Origin: a virus | Virus record (IMG/VR): IMGVR_UViG_3300031669_000273 | Coordinates: 1 to 21,407 of that record | Length of the DNA: 21,407 nt | Direction: 5' to 3' (one strand) | In this document: in pieces, positions 7,093 to 14,758 of the stretch | Layout: each line of letters starts with the position of its first letter | Position numbering within the stretch: position 1 is the first letter of the stretch | Position numbers and translations under genes: made by a program | Notes under the pieces: model-generated | Told to the model about the DNA's origin: nothing | Database searches by the model: none | Seen by the model: the letters and a program-made list of their open reading frames with translations, nothing else

Positions 7093-8502
7093 TCAGCTCA
7101 TGTTGCCGACATCGTAAGGCGACGAGTACATGCCGGAATTGACAGCGCTGGATACTTGAGACGGCGTTGACCCGGTATTGAACATGCCCGCCTGGTTCAT
7201 CTGGTTGTAAATCCCGAGTCCACCTGTTGCAAGACCCAGCATGTTCCCGACAGGGTTCGTAAAGTACGGGTTGCTTTGCGAAGCGGAGCCACCAAGCGAT
7301 GCGCCGCCATTGATCAGCCCAGCGTAGTTGTTCAGGTTCGTCTGATTGTACGCATTTGGCGCATTCATCGCGCCCTGCAACGCTGAGTTGTTATTCTGGG
7401 CAAGCGTATTTCCCGCTCCGATGACGTCCAACCCAGACAGCGCATTGTTCAGGTTTTGCGTATTCACCGCCATGTTCTGAACGTTGTTGCTGAGTTGATT
7501 CTGCGCGTTTTTCGTCTGCCCTTGCATGTTCAGGCCGGCATTGATCTGGGACGCATTGTTAAGCGCTGAACTGTTGAACTGCTGCGCCGCCAGAGCGTTC
7601 TGTGAATTTGCCATACTCGCTTGCAGCGCTTGGTTCGCGTTCGTGGTTTGCCCAGCGAGATTGAGCGCTGCGTTCTGTTGGGCATTCGAGATACCTAGCC
7701 CAGCCATATTGTTGGCCGTCGAGTTCATGTTGTTTTGCGCTTGGGTATAAGCGTTCCCATACAAACCGGAAATGTCATTGTTCAATCCAGTCTGCGCATT
7801 CCCAATCGCCACGCCTTGCGCAATCCCCTGCCTTGAGCCTCCATACTGACCAGCCGCTTCGGCTCCCTGCCCAATACCAGGCAAGACGTTCTGCTGAAGA
7901 TTCTGATTCGATAAGGCGGTGATTGCATTTGCCTGCTGTGACAGGTAGGGATTATTGACTTGGCCGGAAAGTAATTGGCTGATAGAGGATGTGGGATTTG
8001 CGCCACCCATTGAGGCATACGCCTGCGAGGGGTCAACTGATTGAGCGCTAACGCTTCCCCCTTGAACGGAAGGGGCACCAGATATTTGAGACGCCCCAAC
8101 CGTCGGCGCAGTGATCTGGTTCGGGGCCGTCAATGTGGGGTTATAAGCCCCATTGAGCATTTGGTTACTGGCGCTGTTGTAGGCTCCCAACTGACCCGGC
8201 GTTTGAGATGATAGGTAGTTCTGATATTGGGTGTTATTCGACTGCATGGCAGGCGACCAGGCGGCCTGTTGATACTGCTGATTGCCGAGGCTATAGAGCC
8301 CTGGCGTCTGCATCGTCATGCCCGTTGGGCTTAATGTATTGCCGCCTGTGAGATACGGCTGCACGCCTGCCCACGGGGCATTCGTGGCCGTGGTAGTGGT
8401 ATTCCCTGCGGGCTGGCTGCCGCCGCCGCCTCCGCCACCGCCTCCTAACAAGCTCCCCCCCACCACTCCAACCGCCGCCGCTCCTATCGCTCCCCAGCTC
8501 AT
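7093..8502 (-). CDS. Asn/Gln-rich virion protein (ejection or tail component)
   Basis: This 469-aa protein opens with a small hydrophobic Gly/Ala/Val segment at residues 4-19 and an uninterrupted run of nine Gly at 20-28. A conserved-looking patch at about 190-245 includes the motif AAGQYGGSRQGIAQG, which I associate with a podovirus structural protein family of unknown role. Most of the rest is Asn/Gln/Ala-rich helix-like repeats (NANQALQ, NSQNALAAQ, NAQNQL and similar). There are almost no charged residues. Position between the cupin-SET gene and two ejection-type proteins suggests that it is packaged in the virion and ejected, or lines the tail. The ATG overlaps the previous TGA as ATGA. 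Confidence 0.6.
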   Translation of the reverse strand: MSWGAIGAAAVGVVGGSLLGGGGGGGGGSQPAGNTTTTATNAPWAGVQPYLTGGNTLSPTGMTMQTPGLYSLGNQQYQQAAWSPAMQSNNTQYQNYLSSQTPGQLGAYNSASNQMLNGAYNPTLTAPNQITAPTVGASQISGAPSVQGGSVSAQSVDPSQAYASMGGANPTSSISQLLSGQVNNPYLSQQANAITALSNQNLQQNVLPGIGQGAEAAGQYGGSRQGIAQGVAIGNAQTGLNNDISGLYGNAYTQAQNNMNSTANNMAGLGISNAQQNAALNLAGQTTNANQALQASMANSQNALAAQQFNSSALNNASQINAGLNMQGQTKNAQNQLSNNVQNMAVNTQNLNNALSGLDVIGAGNTLAQNNNSALQGAMNAPNAYNQTNLNNYAGLINGGASLGGSASQSNPYFTNPVGNMLGLATGGLGIYNQMNQAGMFNTGSTPSQVSSAVNSGMYSSPYDVGNMS

Positions 8503-9497
8503 ACAATTCCTTTCTTAATGGTTCGGCTGCTGTCATTGAGGGTGATCCCAGACAACTGCGCCCCTTGCCTGTAGTCGTTCAGGATCTCTGCGCCAACTGG
8601 AATGTCTTCAGTGGCAATAGAGTCCAAATCTCCATTAGTCAAAAGGAGAAATTCAGTGTTCTTGCGTGGGGAGTGATTGGCGTACCGGCCTAACGGAGTG
8701 CGCTTCCCCGCAATCCTGGCTGGCCCAATAACTTCGCCTGACTTGATGGCTTTCTCTGTAAAAAGCCCCATCCCTTCAATGCCGGAAGGCTTGATGACTA
8801 AATGTGCATAGCCTTCAGGAAAATCGGTTTGATCTTCTGGATTCTCTGAAACAGATCGCACCCATTTGTGTGATTTTCCAGTTTCCTCTAGCACCTTCAG
8901 GTAATCCGAGCGAGCAACATGGACATCATGGAACCGCTCATATTCTGAGTAAGTCTTGGCGATAACTTCATCTTCTATCTTGTCGAGGTCTGTTTCATTT
9001 GTTGGGTGAATGGTGGTCCAGACTGAGTCTGTATGCGCATAGACGGCGCGCTTTGTCCCTGGCGGAGAGACCATCGTTAGCGGTCCCGATAGCCGCTCCA
9101 CACCACCGCTTTCGGTGATTACATCTACCGTCCCCATTGAGAGAATATTGACATGGGCATGCTTATGGATCTTGCCCACAATGACGCTACCCGCCGGCAG
9201 GATGATCGTGCGCGCATAGACCCCGGGAGCGAAAACATGCTGCAACGGAAATTCAATATCCGGCAACTGCGCCAGCGATGCCTGCAAGTCATATAGTTTT
9301 TGCCGTGTGCTGCCCGCTGGCTGAAGCGGGCCTTGTTCGTTGGCATCCTGAACGGCTACTGCGCGTCTAGCCTCGCCTACCGTATCGCCTGCCACAAACC
9401 CCGCCAATCGGAGTCGTGTCGGTGCGTCCGACAGAGCTAAATTCGGCGCCAAAGAGACTTTCTGGCGCTTACCCCGCTGTGTGTAGATGACGATCAT
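8499..9497 (-). CDS. Cupin-SET domain fusion protein
   Basis: This 332-aa protein has a cupin-like barrel at about residues 93-165: a GKIHKHAH metal-ligand-type motif at 109-115 and the second cupin motif around PPGTKRAVYAH at 145-154. A SET-like domain fills about 233-311. Its hallmarks are the GIEGMGLF start (239-246), RYANHS at 271-276 with the canonical Asn-His pair, and the closing EILNDYR with Tyr309. SET domains are usually protein-lysine methyltransferases using S-adenosylmethionine. This one is short and lacks the Cys-rich flanks of eukaryotic enzymes. I chose 9497 because the ATG overlaps the preceding TGA as ATGA; an ATG at 9512 is also in frame. It sits among virion genes, so it may modify a structural or host protein, or be structural itself. 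Confidence 0.75.
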   Translation of the reverse strand: MIVIYTQRGKRQKVSLAPNLALSDAPTRLRLAGFVAGDTVGEARRAVAVQDANEQGPLQPAGSTRQKLYDLQASLAQLPDIEFPLQHVFAPGVYARTIILPAGSVIVGKIHKHAHVNILSMGTVDVITESGGVERLSGPLTMVSPPGTKRAVYAHTDSVWTTIHPTNETDLDKIEDEVIAKTYSEYERFHDVHVARSDYLKVLEETGKSHKWVRSVSENPEDQTDFPEGYAHLVIKPSGIEGMGLFTEKAIKSGEVIGPARIAGKRTPLGRYANHSPRKNTEFLLLTNGDLDSIATEDIPVGAEILNDYRQGAQLSGITLNDSSRTIKKGIV

Positions 9498-9763
9498 CCG
9501 AGCAAGTGCCACGCCGATGCGTAGTACCCATAAAATCCCTGGCCAGAGCCGGGGTTCCAGTGCGTACCGTCTGCCAACCGGACATCGCCATCTCTTGGCT
9601 TTGCTGGGGCGAAATAAGTAGTATCGAGATGCCCCGCTGCAAGCAACTTGATCGCCGCAGAGATGCGATTCAGTTCTGCCTGTAGATACCGTTGAAGCTC
9701 TTGTGGATTGGTCGGCGGCTGTCCGTTAGGGGCGTAAGCCGCGGTCGAGATAGACGCGGTCAT
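9494..9763 (-). CDS. Small virion-region protein, 89 aa
   Basis: An 89-aa product whose first half contains a helix (PQELQRYLQAELNRISAAIK) and whose second half is beta-prone (DGDVRLADGTHWNPGSGQG, then GFYGYYASAWHLLG). The C-terminal pattern recurs in small phage proteins next to tail or ejection genes, but I cannot name a family or function. The ATG shares one base with the tail-hub stop (TGATG), and its own stop overlaps the next gene as ATGA, so it is translated as part of the same coupled chain. It may be a short adaptor or a minor virion component. Confidence 0.65.
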   Translation of the reverse strand: MTASISTAAYAPNGQPPTNPQELQRYLQAELNRISAAIKLLAAGHLDTTYFAPAKPRDGDVRLADGTHWNPGSGQGFYGYYASAWHLLG

Positions 9764-11316
9764 CAGTACAGCCCCATCAATTCAATGTCGAAATCGAACG
9801 AATCCAGGCGCCATTGATAGGCGGACCCCGTGGAAAACTTGACCGCGATATATCTGCCAACAACCGTACAGTCATCATGGACGGTGATTCCGATGACATG
9901 CTGCATCACGGGGCCATAGACCGGATCAGCATAGGGATCGTCGCTGCTCCCAACCTGAATATTTACTGTTGATCCCACACTGCCGACGATTCGCGGACGA
10001 ATGGCACGAACAAGCTTCAATTGCTCCGGGGCGCCAAATGTCAAGCCGCGCCTTTCGAGATAGGCAGAGGGGAGAGCCCCGTCATAACTGCTGGATGAAT
10101 CGAGCAGGTATAGTTTCGTATTCGCACTGCCCATCATTACTCGGGCGGTTGAGGGCACAAAATCCGGCCCCCCCCACAAGGTCAGGTCAGAATCCCACGG
10201 CGCCGAATCTTCGTTCCAGTTCCCATCTAGACCGTTATCCACTGGCCCAAAGGAGGCGTGATTAAGATTCGGGAGCGAACGAAACGAAACCGTCTTGTCG
10301 ACATAGTTCCATACCATCGCGGTGTCGCAAGTCGTCGCTCCGATGGATGGATAACAGATCAAGACCTCATTGAAGAACGGGTTCTTGAATACAAAGGCCA
10401 GATTCGATCCTGAGGTGTCAATGTTCTGGAAAAGATAACGTCGGGTCTCTTTGTCCAGGCAGCTATTCGCCGTTTGCCCGTCATGGACAATGACATCCGA
10501 TCCGGTCAAAACAACGTGATAGCCGTCTATTTCGGCAATGCAGTTTCTGTTTAGCGCACCACTTGTACCGAGTACCTTTGTGAACTGATAGATGTACGCG
10601 CCGCCTGTAAAATCCATCCTCCAGACAGAATTTTCCTTGTAGATGATGAAACTATTGCGAAGCTGCATCCCATCAACAATCGGGTCATACCCTTCAGCAA
10701 TGTCATTCTCTCCGCAGTCTTTGGTGGGGTCGGTGATGTCCCAAGAAACTGGGAGCGTCCCGGGGTCTGCGGGCTGCGACCACTTGACCATGAAAGGATA
10801 ATTTTGCGAACCCTTGGTGACATTGAGGGCAATGAGCGTATTGTTAAAAGCCCGTAGGCTCTTGCAGTATGTCGATGCCGGCCAGTTCGCCAAATCGATA
10901 AACTTGTCAGTCGTCACCAAGTCCCACGACATCGGGACATTAATCGTATCGCCACTATTGAGGATCGGGATGCCAGAGAGCAGCGTCGAGGTCCATTGAT
11001 TGACGACGCCTGTACGCGGAGTTGCATTGGTGATGTCGGTATGTACGGCTACGCCTCCCGTGATCGTCACGCAGAATGTTTTCGTCGCAGTAGCGTAGAT
11101 CCAATATCGAGAGCCATTGACGTTGCACGGCAAGACATGCTGAGGCGTGTAGGTCGGCGAGTTGTAAACTTCGCCATACCCGTAGGCTTGGGATGCAAGA
11201 CCATCCAGAAACCTGATATTGCTTGCGTCTGTCCAGGCGTTCGGCGGCAAATCAGGGGCCGACAAATCCTTATTGACGCCGATGGCACCGGCCTGCTGGA
11301 TTGGGACTATTGGCAT
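9763..11316 (-). CDS. Tail hub / DNA-stabilisation-type protein, propeller-like
   Basis: A 517-aa protein with repeated beta-strand segments. The pattern is that of podovirus tail proteins with a propeller fold: an N-terminus that reads GVNKDLSAPDLPPNAWTDASN, then strand-turn repeats such as LNSGDTINVP, NSFIIYKENSVWRM, HVVLTGSDVIVHDG and FNEVLICYPS. Proteins of this type (related in role to P22 gp10) close the portal channel and link it to the tail needle or spike. The assignment is by composition, size and position, not a verified family hit. The start at 11316 follows a terminator and has no strong ribosome binding site. The stop shares a base with the next ATG. Confidence 0.65.
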   Translation of the reverse strand: MPIVPIQQAGAIGVNKDLSAPDLPPNAWTDASNIRFLDGLASQAYGYGEVYNSPTYTPQHVLPCNVNGSRYWIYATATKTFCVTITGGVAVHTDITNATPRTGVVNQWTSTLLSGIPILNSGDTINVPMSWDLVTTDKFIDLANWPASTYCKSLRAFNNTLIALNVTKGSQNYPFMVKWSQPADPGTLPVSWDITDPTKDCGENDIAEGYDPIVDGMQLRNSFIIYKENSVWRMDFTGGAYIYQFTKVLGTSGALNRNCIAEIDGYHVVLTGSDVIVHDGQTANSCLDKETRRYLFQNIDTSGSNLAFVFKNPFFNEVLICYPSIGATTCDTAMVWNYVDKTVSFRSLPNLNHASFGPVDNGLDGNWNEDSAPWDSDLTLWGGPDFVPSTARVMMGSANTKLYLLDSSSSYDGALPSAYLERRGLTFGAPEQLKLVRAIRPRIVGSVGSTVNIQVGSSDDPYADPVYGPVMQHVIGITVHDDCTVVGRYIAVKFSTGSAYQWRLDSFDFDIELMGLY

Positions 11317-11334
11317 ATTGGCGGTCTATGGACG

Positions 11335-11356
11335 AAAAAAAACCGCCCGGAGGCGG
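11335..11356 (-). terminator. Intrinsic terminator before the tail-hub gene
   Basis: Minus strand: CCGCC, tetraloop TCCG, GGCGG, then eight T. It lies between the stop of the 119-aa gene (11377) and the start of the tail-hub gene (11316). UCCG is a stable UNCG-type tetraloop. Confidence 0.85.
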
Positions 11357-11376
11357 CATAGCTGAAGTCGATTGTT

Positions 11377-11736
11377 CTACGCTACAAGCGCCGCAGCCCA
11401 CCCACTCGGGAACGCAGCATTCCCCGCAAGTGCCGTCGTGAGATACGCCAACCCCGACATTAGGTCAGGATCGTTTGCAATGACCGATGTCCCGCTCGCG
11501 ATAGCTGAGTCGAGCGTGTGCATTAAGTCTGCTGCCACCGGATCAGTCGTTGCGAGGTTTCGGATGGCGATGCGCTGCGCTGCGGTGAATTTGCGGTAGA
11601 AGTCGAAGGCCGGCCATTGATTGGGAGGGATGACCGCCGGAGGATCGGGTATCAGCACCGCATCCGGGTAATTCGTCGCGATAAAATCCGCACCAGCGAC
11701 GATGATGTTTCCGTTGCTCAATTTGTAGGTGCTCAT
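11377..11736 (-). CDS. 119-aa phage protein downstream of adhesin
   Basis: The N-terminus looks like a small beta hairpin (YKLSNGNIIVAGADFIATN), followed by a Pro-rich linker and a helical region with the pattern YRKFTAAQRIAIRNLATTDPV. Similar small proteins lie beside tail-fibre genes in other phages, so a role in fibre assembly or attachment is possible but unproven. The open frame runs upstream to 11829, but that part is an Arg-rich shadow of the adhesin gene. I chose the ATG at 11736 because it shares one base with the adhesin's TAA (TAATG). A strong terminator follows the stop. Confidence 0.7.
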   Translation of the reverse strand: MSTYKLSNGNIIVAGADFIATNYPDAVLIPDPPAVIPPNQWPAFDFYRKFTAAQRIAIRNLATTDPVAADLMHTLDSAIASGTSVIANDPDLMSGLAYLTTALAGNAAFPSGWAAALVA

Positions 11737-12845
11737 TATCCGATCCTTTCGATTGTTACGAGACCGTCTGTTCCGGCTCCAGCGGTAGCGGGTCCGGTAG
11801 CTTTTGAGACGGCACCCCCAGTTGAACATCCGACACCTGCATAGTCCGCCGATGTTGTTGCAGCAGCACCAGTGGCTGCTCCACCAGTGCTGCCCATAGT
11901 GCCGCCATAACTATTTACTGTGTTAGTAGTACTTCCCTTACCAATACTGCCCGCTCCGGGGCCACCTGTATCATCGCCAGTTGCGGAACCCCCGCCGGTA
12001 AGGGCTGAAAATGGATCGATAATTGACTCGAAGCCGCATTCAAAACCTGTGGTCGTTTGCGCATGGACAGTGCGTCTAAGACCATCCGCACTTGCCGATG
12101 TCGATCTGCCCAGCGAATTGGGGCCACCCGTGCCACTAACTCCAACTCCAACTCCATCGCCACCATTACCACCAGTTCCAGCTCCGCCTCCGTTTCCACC
12201 ATCCCCCGAACCATCCCCGCCGCGAAAGCCGCCGATGGCACCGCCTCCGCCCGCCGCATAGTTGTAAGTTCCACCGGCTGTTGCTGCCGCGTTCCCGCCA
12301 CGTCCGCCCGTTCCTCTCGGGGAACCTGGGGCACCCGACCCGCCCGCGTTAACGCTATTCGTTGTATACGTTGCAGATCCGCCAGGGCCACCATCGGCAG
12401 TAAATTGCGCACCAGTAACTCCTGTCCCGCCGAGACCGCCGGGCGCAATTGCTGCATTGGTTACAGTAAAACTTCCAGGCGAAGCGCCGTGCGCGGTAAT
12501 CGCAACACCTGCGCAGGTGATGGTAGTATTCCCGCCGGCATTACCTGCGTATCCTGTACCGCTGACACTTGATACGACAGCAGCACCGCCCGCTCCAATC
12601 ACCATCGTTACGACGGTACCCGCCGCGAGATAGACTTCGGACTCAGCAAACTGCGGACCGCCCGCGCCTGACGCGGCACCGCCTGTAGTTGTGGTAAAGA
12701 TCGCGCCGCCAGAAGCTCCGGCGCCCACGGCGGATAGGCGATACCATCCAGATGCGGGGATCGTGTAAGTAGTCGAACTAGGGAAGAATACCGCGGCAGA
12801 TTGAACCCTCCGCAGCCCTAATAGTGCAGATTGATTTCCGCTCAT
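11736..12845 (-). CDS. Glycine-rich tail fibre / adhesin
   Basis: This 369-aa protein begins with a short non-repetitive part that includes a beta-strand segment (TYTIPASGWYRLSAVGAG). It then becomes extremely Gly/Ala/Thr/Ser-rich from about residue 45 to 360, with many GGxGG and GGxGGxG runs. Glycine-rich regions of this type in other phage adhesins (such as S16 gp38) stack as polyglycine-II helices, and their loops bind host surface receptors. It follows a tail-fibre-type gene, as expected for a distal receptor-binding part. Codon choice shifts towards A/T at third positions relative to its neighbours, which hints at separate acquisition. The ATG at 12845 overlaps the previous TGA as ATGA, so I prefer it to the ATG at 12857. 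Confidence 0.75.
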   Translation of the reverse strand: MSGNQSALLGLRRVQSAAVFFPSSTTYTIPASGWYRLSAVGAGASGGAIFTTTTGGAASGAGGPQFAESEVYLAAGTVVTMVIGAGGAAVVSSVSGTGYAGNAGGNTTITCAGVAITAHGASPGSFTVTNAAIAPGGLGGTGVTGAQFTADGGPGGSATYTTNSVNAGGSGAPGSPRGTGGRGGNAAATAGGTYNYAAGGGGAIGGFRGGDGSGDGGNGGGAGTGGNGGDGVGVGVSGTGGPNSLGRSTSASADGLRRTVHAQTTTGFECGFESIIDPFSALTGGGSATGDDTGGPGAGSIGKGSTTNTVNSYGGTMGSTGGAATGAAATTSADYAGVGCSTGGAVSKATGPATAGAGTDGLVTIERIG

Positions 12846-13486
12846 AGCATCACCCACTTGGAAAGACTGGAGGAATATTCAAAGGTCTGCGGGCCGGCAT
12901 CGAGCGTGAAAACTCCTGTTCCGCTCCCGAATGGACCCATATAGGTCGCAGTTCCGAAGTCCACTGCGTTTGTCGTCAGTGAATTCAGCGGAGTGACGGC
13001 AAACATGTCCTGATCGGCAGGTGTTGCTGGAGCCGTTACCGTCGTCGCGGCTGCGTTTGTCAGTAGGTAGTTACTCGCCGCTGCCGCTGTCTGAGTGGTC
13101 GCACTCACCACTGACGGGACCATCGAGGCATACGCCCAACTCGCATTCGTTCCGTCTGTGGTGACGAACTTACCGGCATTCCCACTTTGGGCCGGAAGGG
13201 TAGTTTTGAATGCTATCCCTACGACGAATGCGGTACTTGCGGCATTTGAACTGTTATCTGTGAGTGGTTGAGTTGTAACCTGAATCGTGGCGCCGGTCGT
13301 GGCGGCATTGAGCAGCGCATTCAGGTCCGCGAGCGTCAGGGTGACAGCCCCGTTGATATGAGGGAAAGTAGCTTGTAGCGTACTTTTGATCAGGCGAAGA
13401 TGATCGTCACCCTGTGACTTCGGATCAGCCGCGGTTGGATTGGTAGCGACCAGATCGCTGATGTATGTACCCGTTTCGAGAGCCAT
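12842..13486 (-). CDS. Tail-fibre-type protein with conserved N-terminal attachment region
   Basis: A 214-aa protein whose first 45 residues match the pattern of phage tail-fibre N-termini (GTYISDLVATNPTAADPKSQ, then GDDHLRLIKSTLQATFPHING). This region usually docks the fibre to the virion. The rest is Thr/Ala/Ser-rich and beta-prone, ending FEYSSSLSKWVML. It is much shorter than most fibres, so it may be an adaptor that carries the glycine-rich protein encoded directly after it. The start lies three bases after the adaptor gene's stop with a GGGGTAGG stretch just upstream. The stop overlaps the next ATG as ATGA, so the two would be made together. Confidence 0.75.
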   Translation of the reverse strand: MALETGTYISDLVATNPTAADPKSQGDDHLRLIKSTLQATFPHINGAVTLTLADLNALLNAATTGATIQVTTQPLTDNSSNAASTAFVVGIAFKTTLPAQSGNAGKFVTTDGTNASWAYASMVPSVVSATTQTAAAASNYLLTNAAATTVTAPATPADQDMFAVTPLNSLTTNAVDFGTATYMGPFGSGTGVFTLDAGPQTFEYSSSLSKWVML

Positions 13487-13489
13487 AGC

Positions 13490-14128
13490 CTACCCCGCAG
13501 TGATTGCCAGGGAAGAGCCGCCCCAGCTTTCTGACTTGTCTTGTGTGATGAATGATTGGAGGGCCGTTTGATACTGCCCTTCCCATGTTTGGGCGCCTGA
13601 AGCATCACGCGTGAATTGATAACAGGCCACCAGAACGGCCGCTAACAGGCAGTCGGGTATTGTCGTTATCATCCATGTCGACGTGTTGGTCGAGGACAGG
13701 GCGGCGGCTTTCTGCCAATAGGTTCCCGTGATCACATAGGCTGCATCAGCATACGGACCGAAGATGAAGTTGGATCCCGAGCGTGCGATAACAATCGGCA
13801 TCCCCGACGCTTGTTGCATGGGGAAATTGTTAAACACAAATTCTTCATTTTTGCGTTCCAGGGGGTAAGCGTTCCCCCCGTTATTGATCTGGGCAATCTT
13901 CAGGCCGAGATAATCAGCCGGTACGGGGATGGCGTTACTGGCGATCGTGCCGCTTAAAGCCGCCTCCATCTGGCGAACGCCTCGGCCCTGATTCAGCGCG
14001 AAGACTTCCCGATAGATCCTGTTTTCTGCGACCTGGATGAAGTAGTCGAGATTCGCGGCAACATCGGATCGGTGCGTCCAACTGGCCACCGCGGCAGAGA
14101 GTGAAGCGTAGTCGGTGATGGTAGCCAT
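13490..14128 (-). CDS. Head-tail adaptor protein
   Basis: This 212-aa protein has the pattern of podovirus-type adaptor proteins that sit under the portal: an N-terminal helical region (DYASLSAAVASWTHRSD, then a helix with IQVAENRIYREV), a central beta part with VPADYLGLKIAQI and the motif FIFGPYADAAYVITGTYWQKA, and a C-terminal helix pair (DCLLAAVLVACYQF, WEGQYQTALQSFI). I recognise the arrangement from phages with SU10-type capsid proteins. The ATG shares one base with the previous gene's TGA. GGGG lies 7 nt upstream. It falls between head genes and tail-fibre genes, as expected. Confidence 0.8.
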   Translation of the reverse strand: MATITDYASLSAAVASWTHRSDVAANLDYFIQVAENRIYREVFALNQGRGVRQMEAALSGTIASNAIPVPADYLGLKIAQINNGGNAYPLERKNEEFVFNNFPMQQASGMPIVIARSGSNFIFGPYADAAYVITGTYWQKAAALSSTNTSTWMITTIPDCLLAAVLVACYQFTRDASGAQTWEGQYQTALQSFITQDKSESWGGSSLAITAG

Positions 14129-14409
14129 CAGATCGCCCCGGGATACGTCCTAAATGCCGCATATTCAGGTCTCTTGAGGATCTTCATTATTTCCTTCGCG
14201 TCGTCTTTGTCAAAGAAATCCAGGCCGGTTTCCTGACATATCTTCATCAGAATAACGTGCGGGACGCGCATGACGTGGTGCATTTCGCCCTTCTTGTCGA
14301 AGACCGATCGCTGCGCCATCTGCTCATGGTTGGCCTTGATGGTGGCTTCAAGATCCTGGGTGTGCGTGACGAATACCTTATCGCCTTCCTCTTTGTACTG
14401 AATGCGCAT
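14128..14409 (-). CDS. 93-aa head-region protein
   Basis: A charged 93-aa protein with no membrane segment. The first half has helical character (TQDLEATIKANHEQMAQRS). The rest contains MHHVMRVPHVILMKICQETG and DFFDKDDAKEIMKILKRPEY, a patch that looks like a small helix-turn-helix-sized domain. I do not recognise a named family. Its position between the decoration-type protein and the adaptor is commonly filled by small neck or completion proteins, but that role is only positional. It starts one base after the previous stop (TGATATG) and shares one base with the next ATG. Confidence 0.65.
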   Translation of the reverse strand: MRIQYKEEGDKVFVTHTQDLEATIKANHEQMAQRSVFDKKGEMHHVMRVPHVILMKICQETGLDFFDKDDAKEIMKILKRPEYAAFRTYPGAI

Positions 14410-14410
14410 A

Positions 14411-14698
14411 TCAGTGAGTCAGCTCAACAACGGAGAAATTGCCCGTAGCGGAAGCGTCCTGAATGACGGCGATTTTGTCGCCAGGAGACACGGCAAGAAT
14501 GAGGGGTTGATCGGACGATTTGACGAGGTAATCGGTCGCTACGGCAACAGGTGCCGTGCCGGTAGCAATGTGGCAATTACCCAATGCGGCCACCATGATT
14601 GCGTAAGTCTGCGAACCGAATGCAGTAGAGGCAACAGAAGTAGCGCCAATGGCCAAAATCTGCCCTGTGCCAGGAATGAGGCGGAAAGGTCGATCCAT
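14411..14698 (-). CDS. Capsid decoration-type protein, 95 aa
   Basis: A 95-aa, beta-rich protein with the pattern QILAIGATSVASTAFGSQTY, then NCHIATGTAPVA, and a C-terminal PGDKIAVIQDASATGNFSVVEL. Small proteins with this pattern are common just after the major capsid gene and are thought to decorate or stabilise the head. The ATG at 14698 has GGAG 6 nt upstream. The open frame could begin at a TTG at 14710, but that would put the ribosome binding site inside the gene. It directly follows the UUCG-loop terminator, so its level may differ from that of the capsid protein. Confidence 0.7.
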   Translation of the reverse strand: MDRPFRLIPGTGQILAIGATSVASTAFGSQTYAIMVAALGNCHIATGTAPVAVATDYLVKSSDQPLILAVSPGDKIAVIQDASATGNFSVVELTH

Positions 14699-14708
14699 GC
14701 GAATCTCC

Positions 14709-14739
14709 AAAAGAAAAGGGGCGACCGAAGCCGCCCCTT
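14709..14739 (-). terminator. Strong UUCG-loop intrinsic terminator after the major capsid gene
   Basis: Minus strand: AAGGGGCGGC, loop TTCG, GTCGCCCCTT (one G-U pair), then TTCTTTT. The 10-bp stem with an exceptionally stable C(UUCG)G loop lies between the capsid stop (14759) and the decoration gene start (14698). Confidence 0.85.
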
Positions 14740-14758
14740 GTGTTGCTTGCCGCTAAGA

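Noticed and set aside
11737-11829. Arg-rich N-terminal extension of the 119-aa gene
   Set aside because: It overlaps the adhesin gene in another frame. The TAATG junction at 11736 gives a natural start.
8431-12857. Diversity-generating retroelement or hypervariable template/variable repeats near the fibre genes
   Set aside because: No reverse transcriptase gene is in the window, and I saw no adenine-biased repeat pair. The glycine repeats of the adhesin are protein-level repeats.
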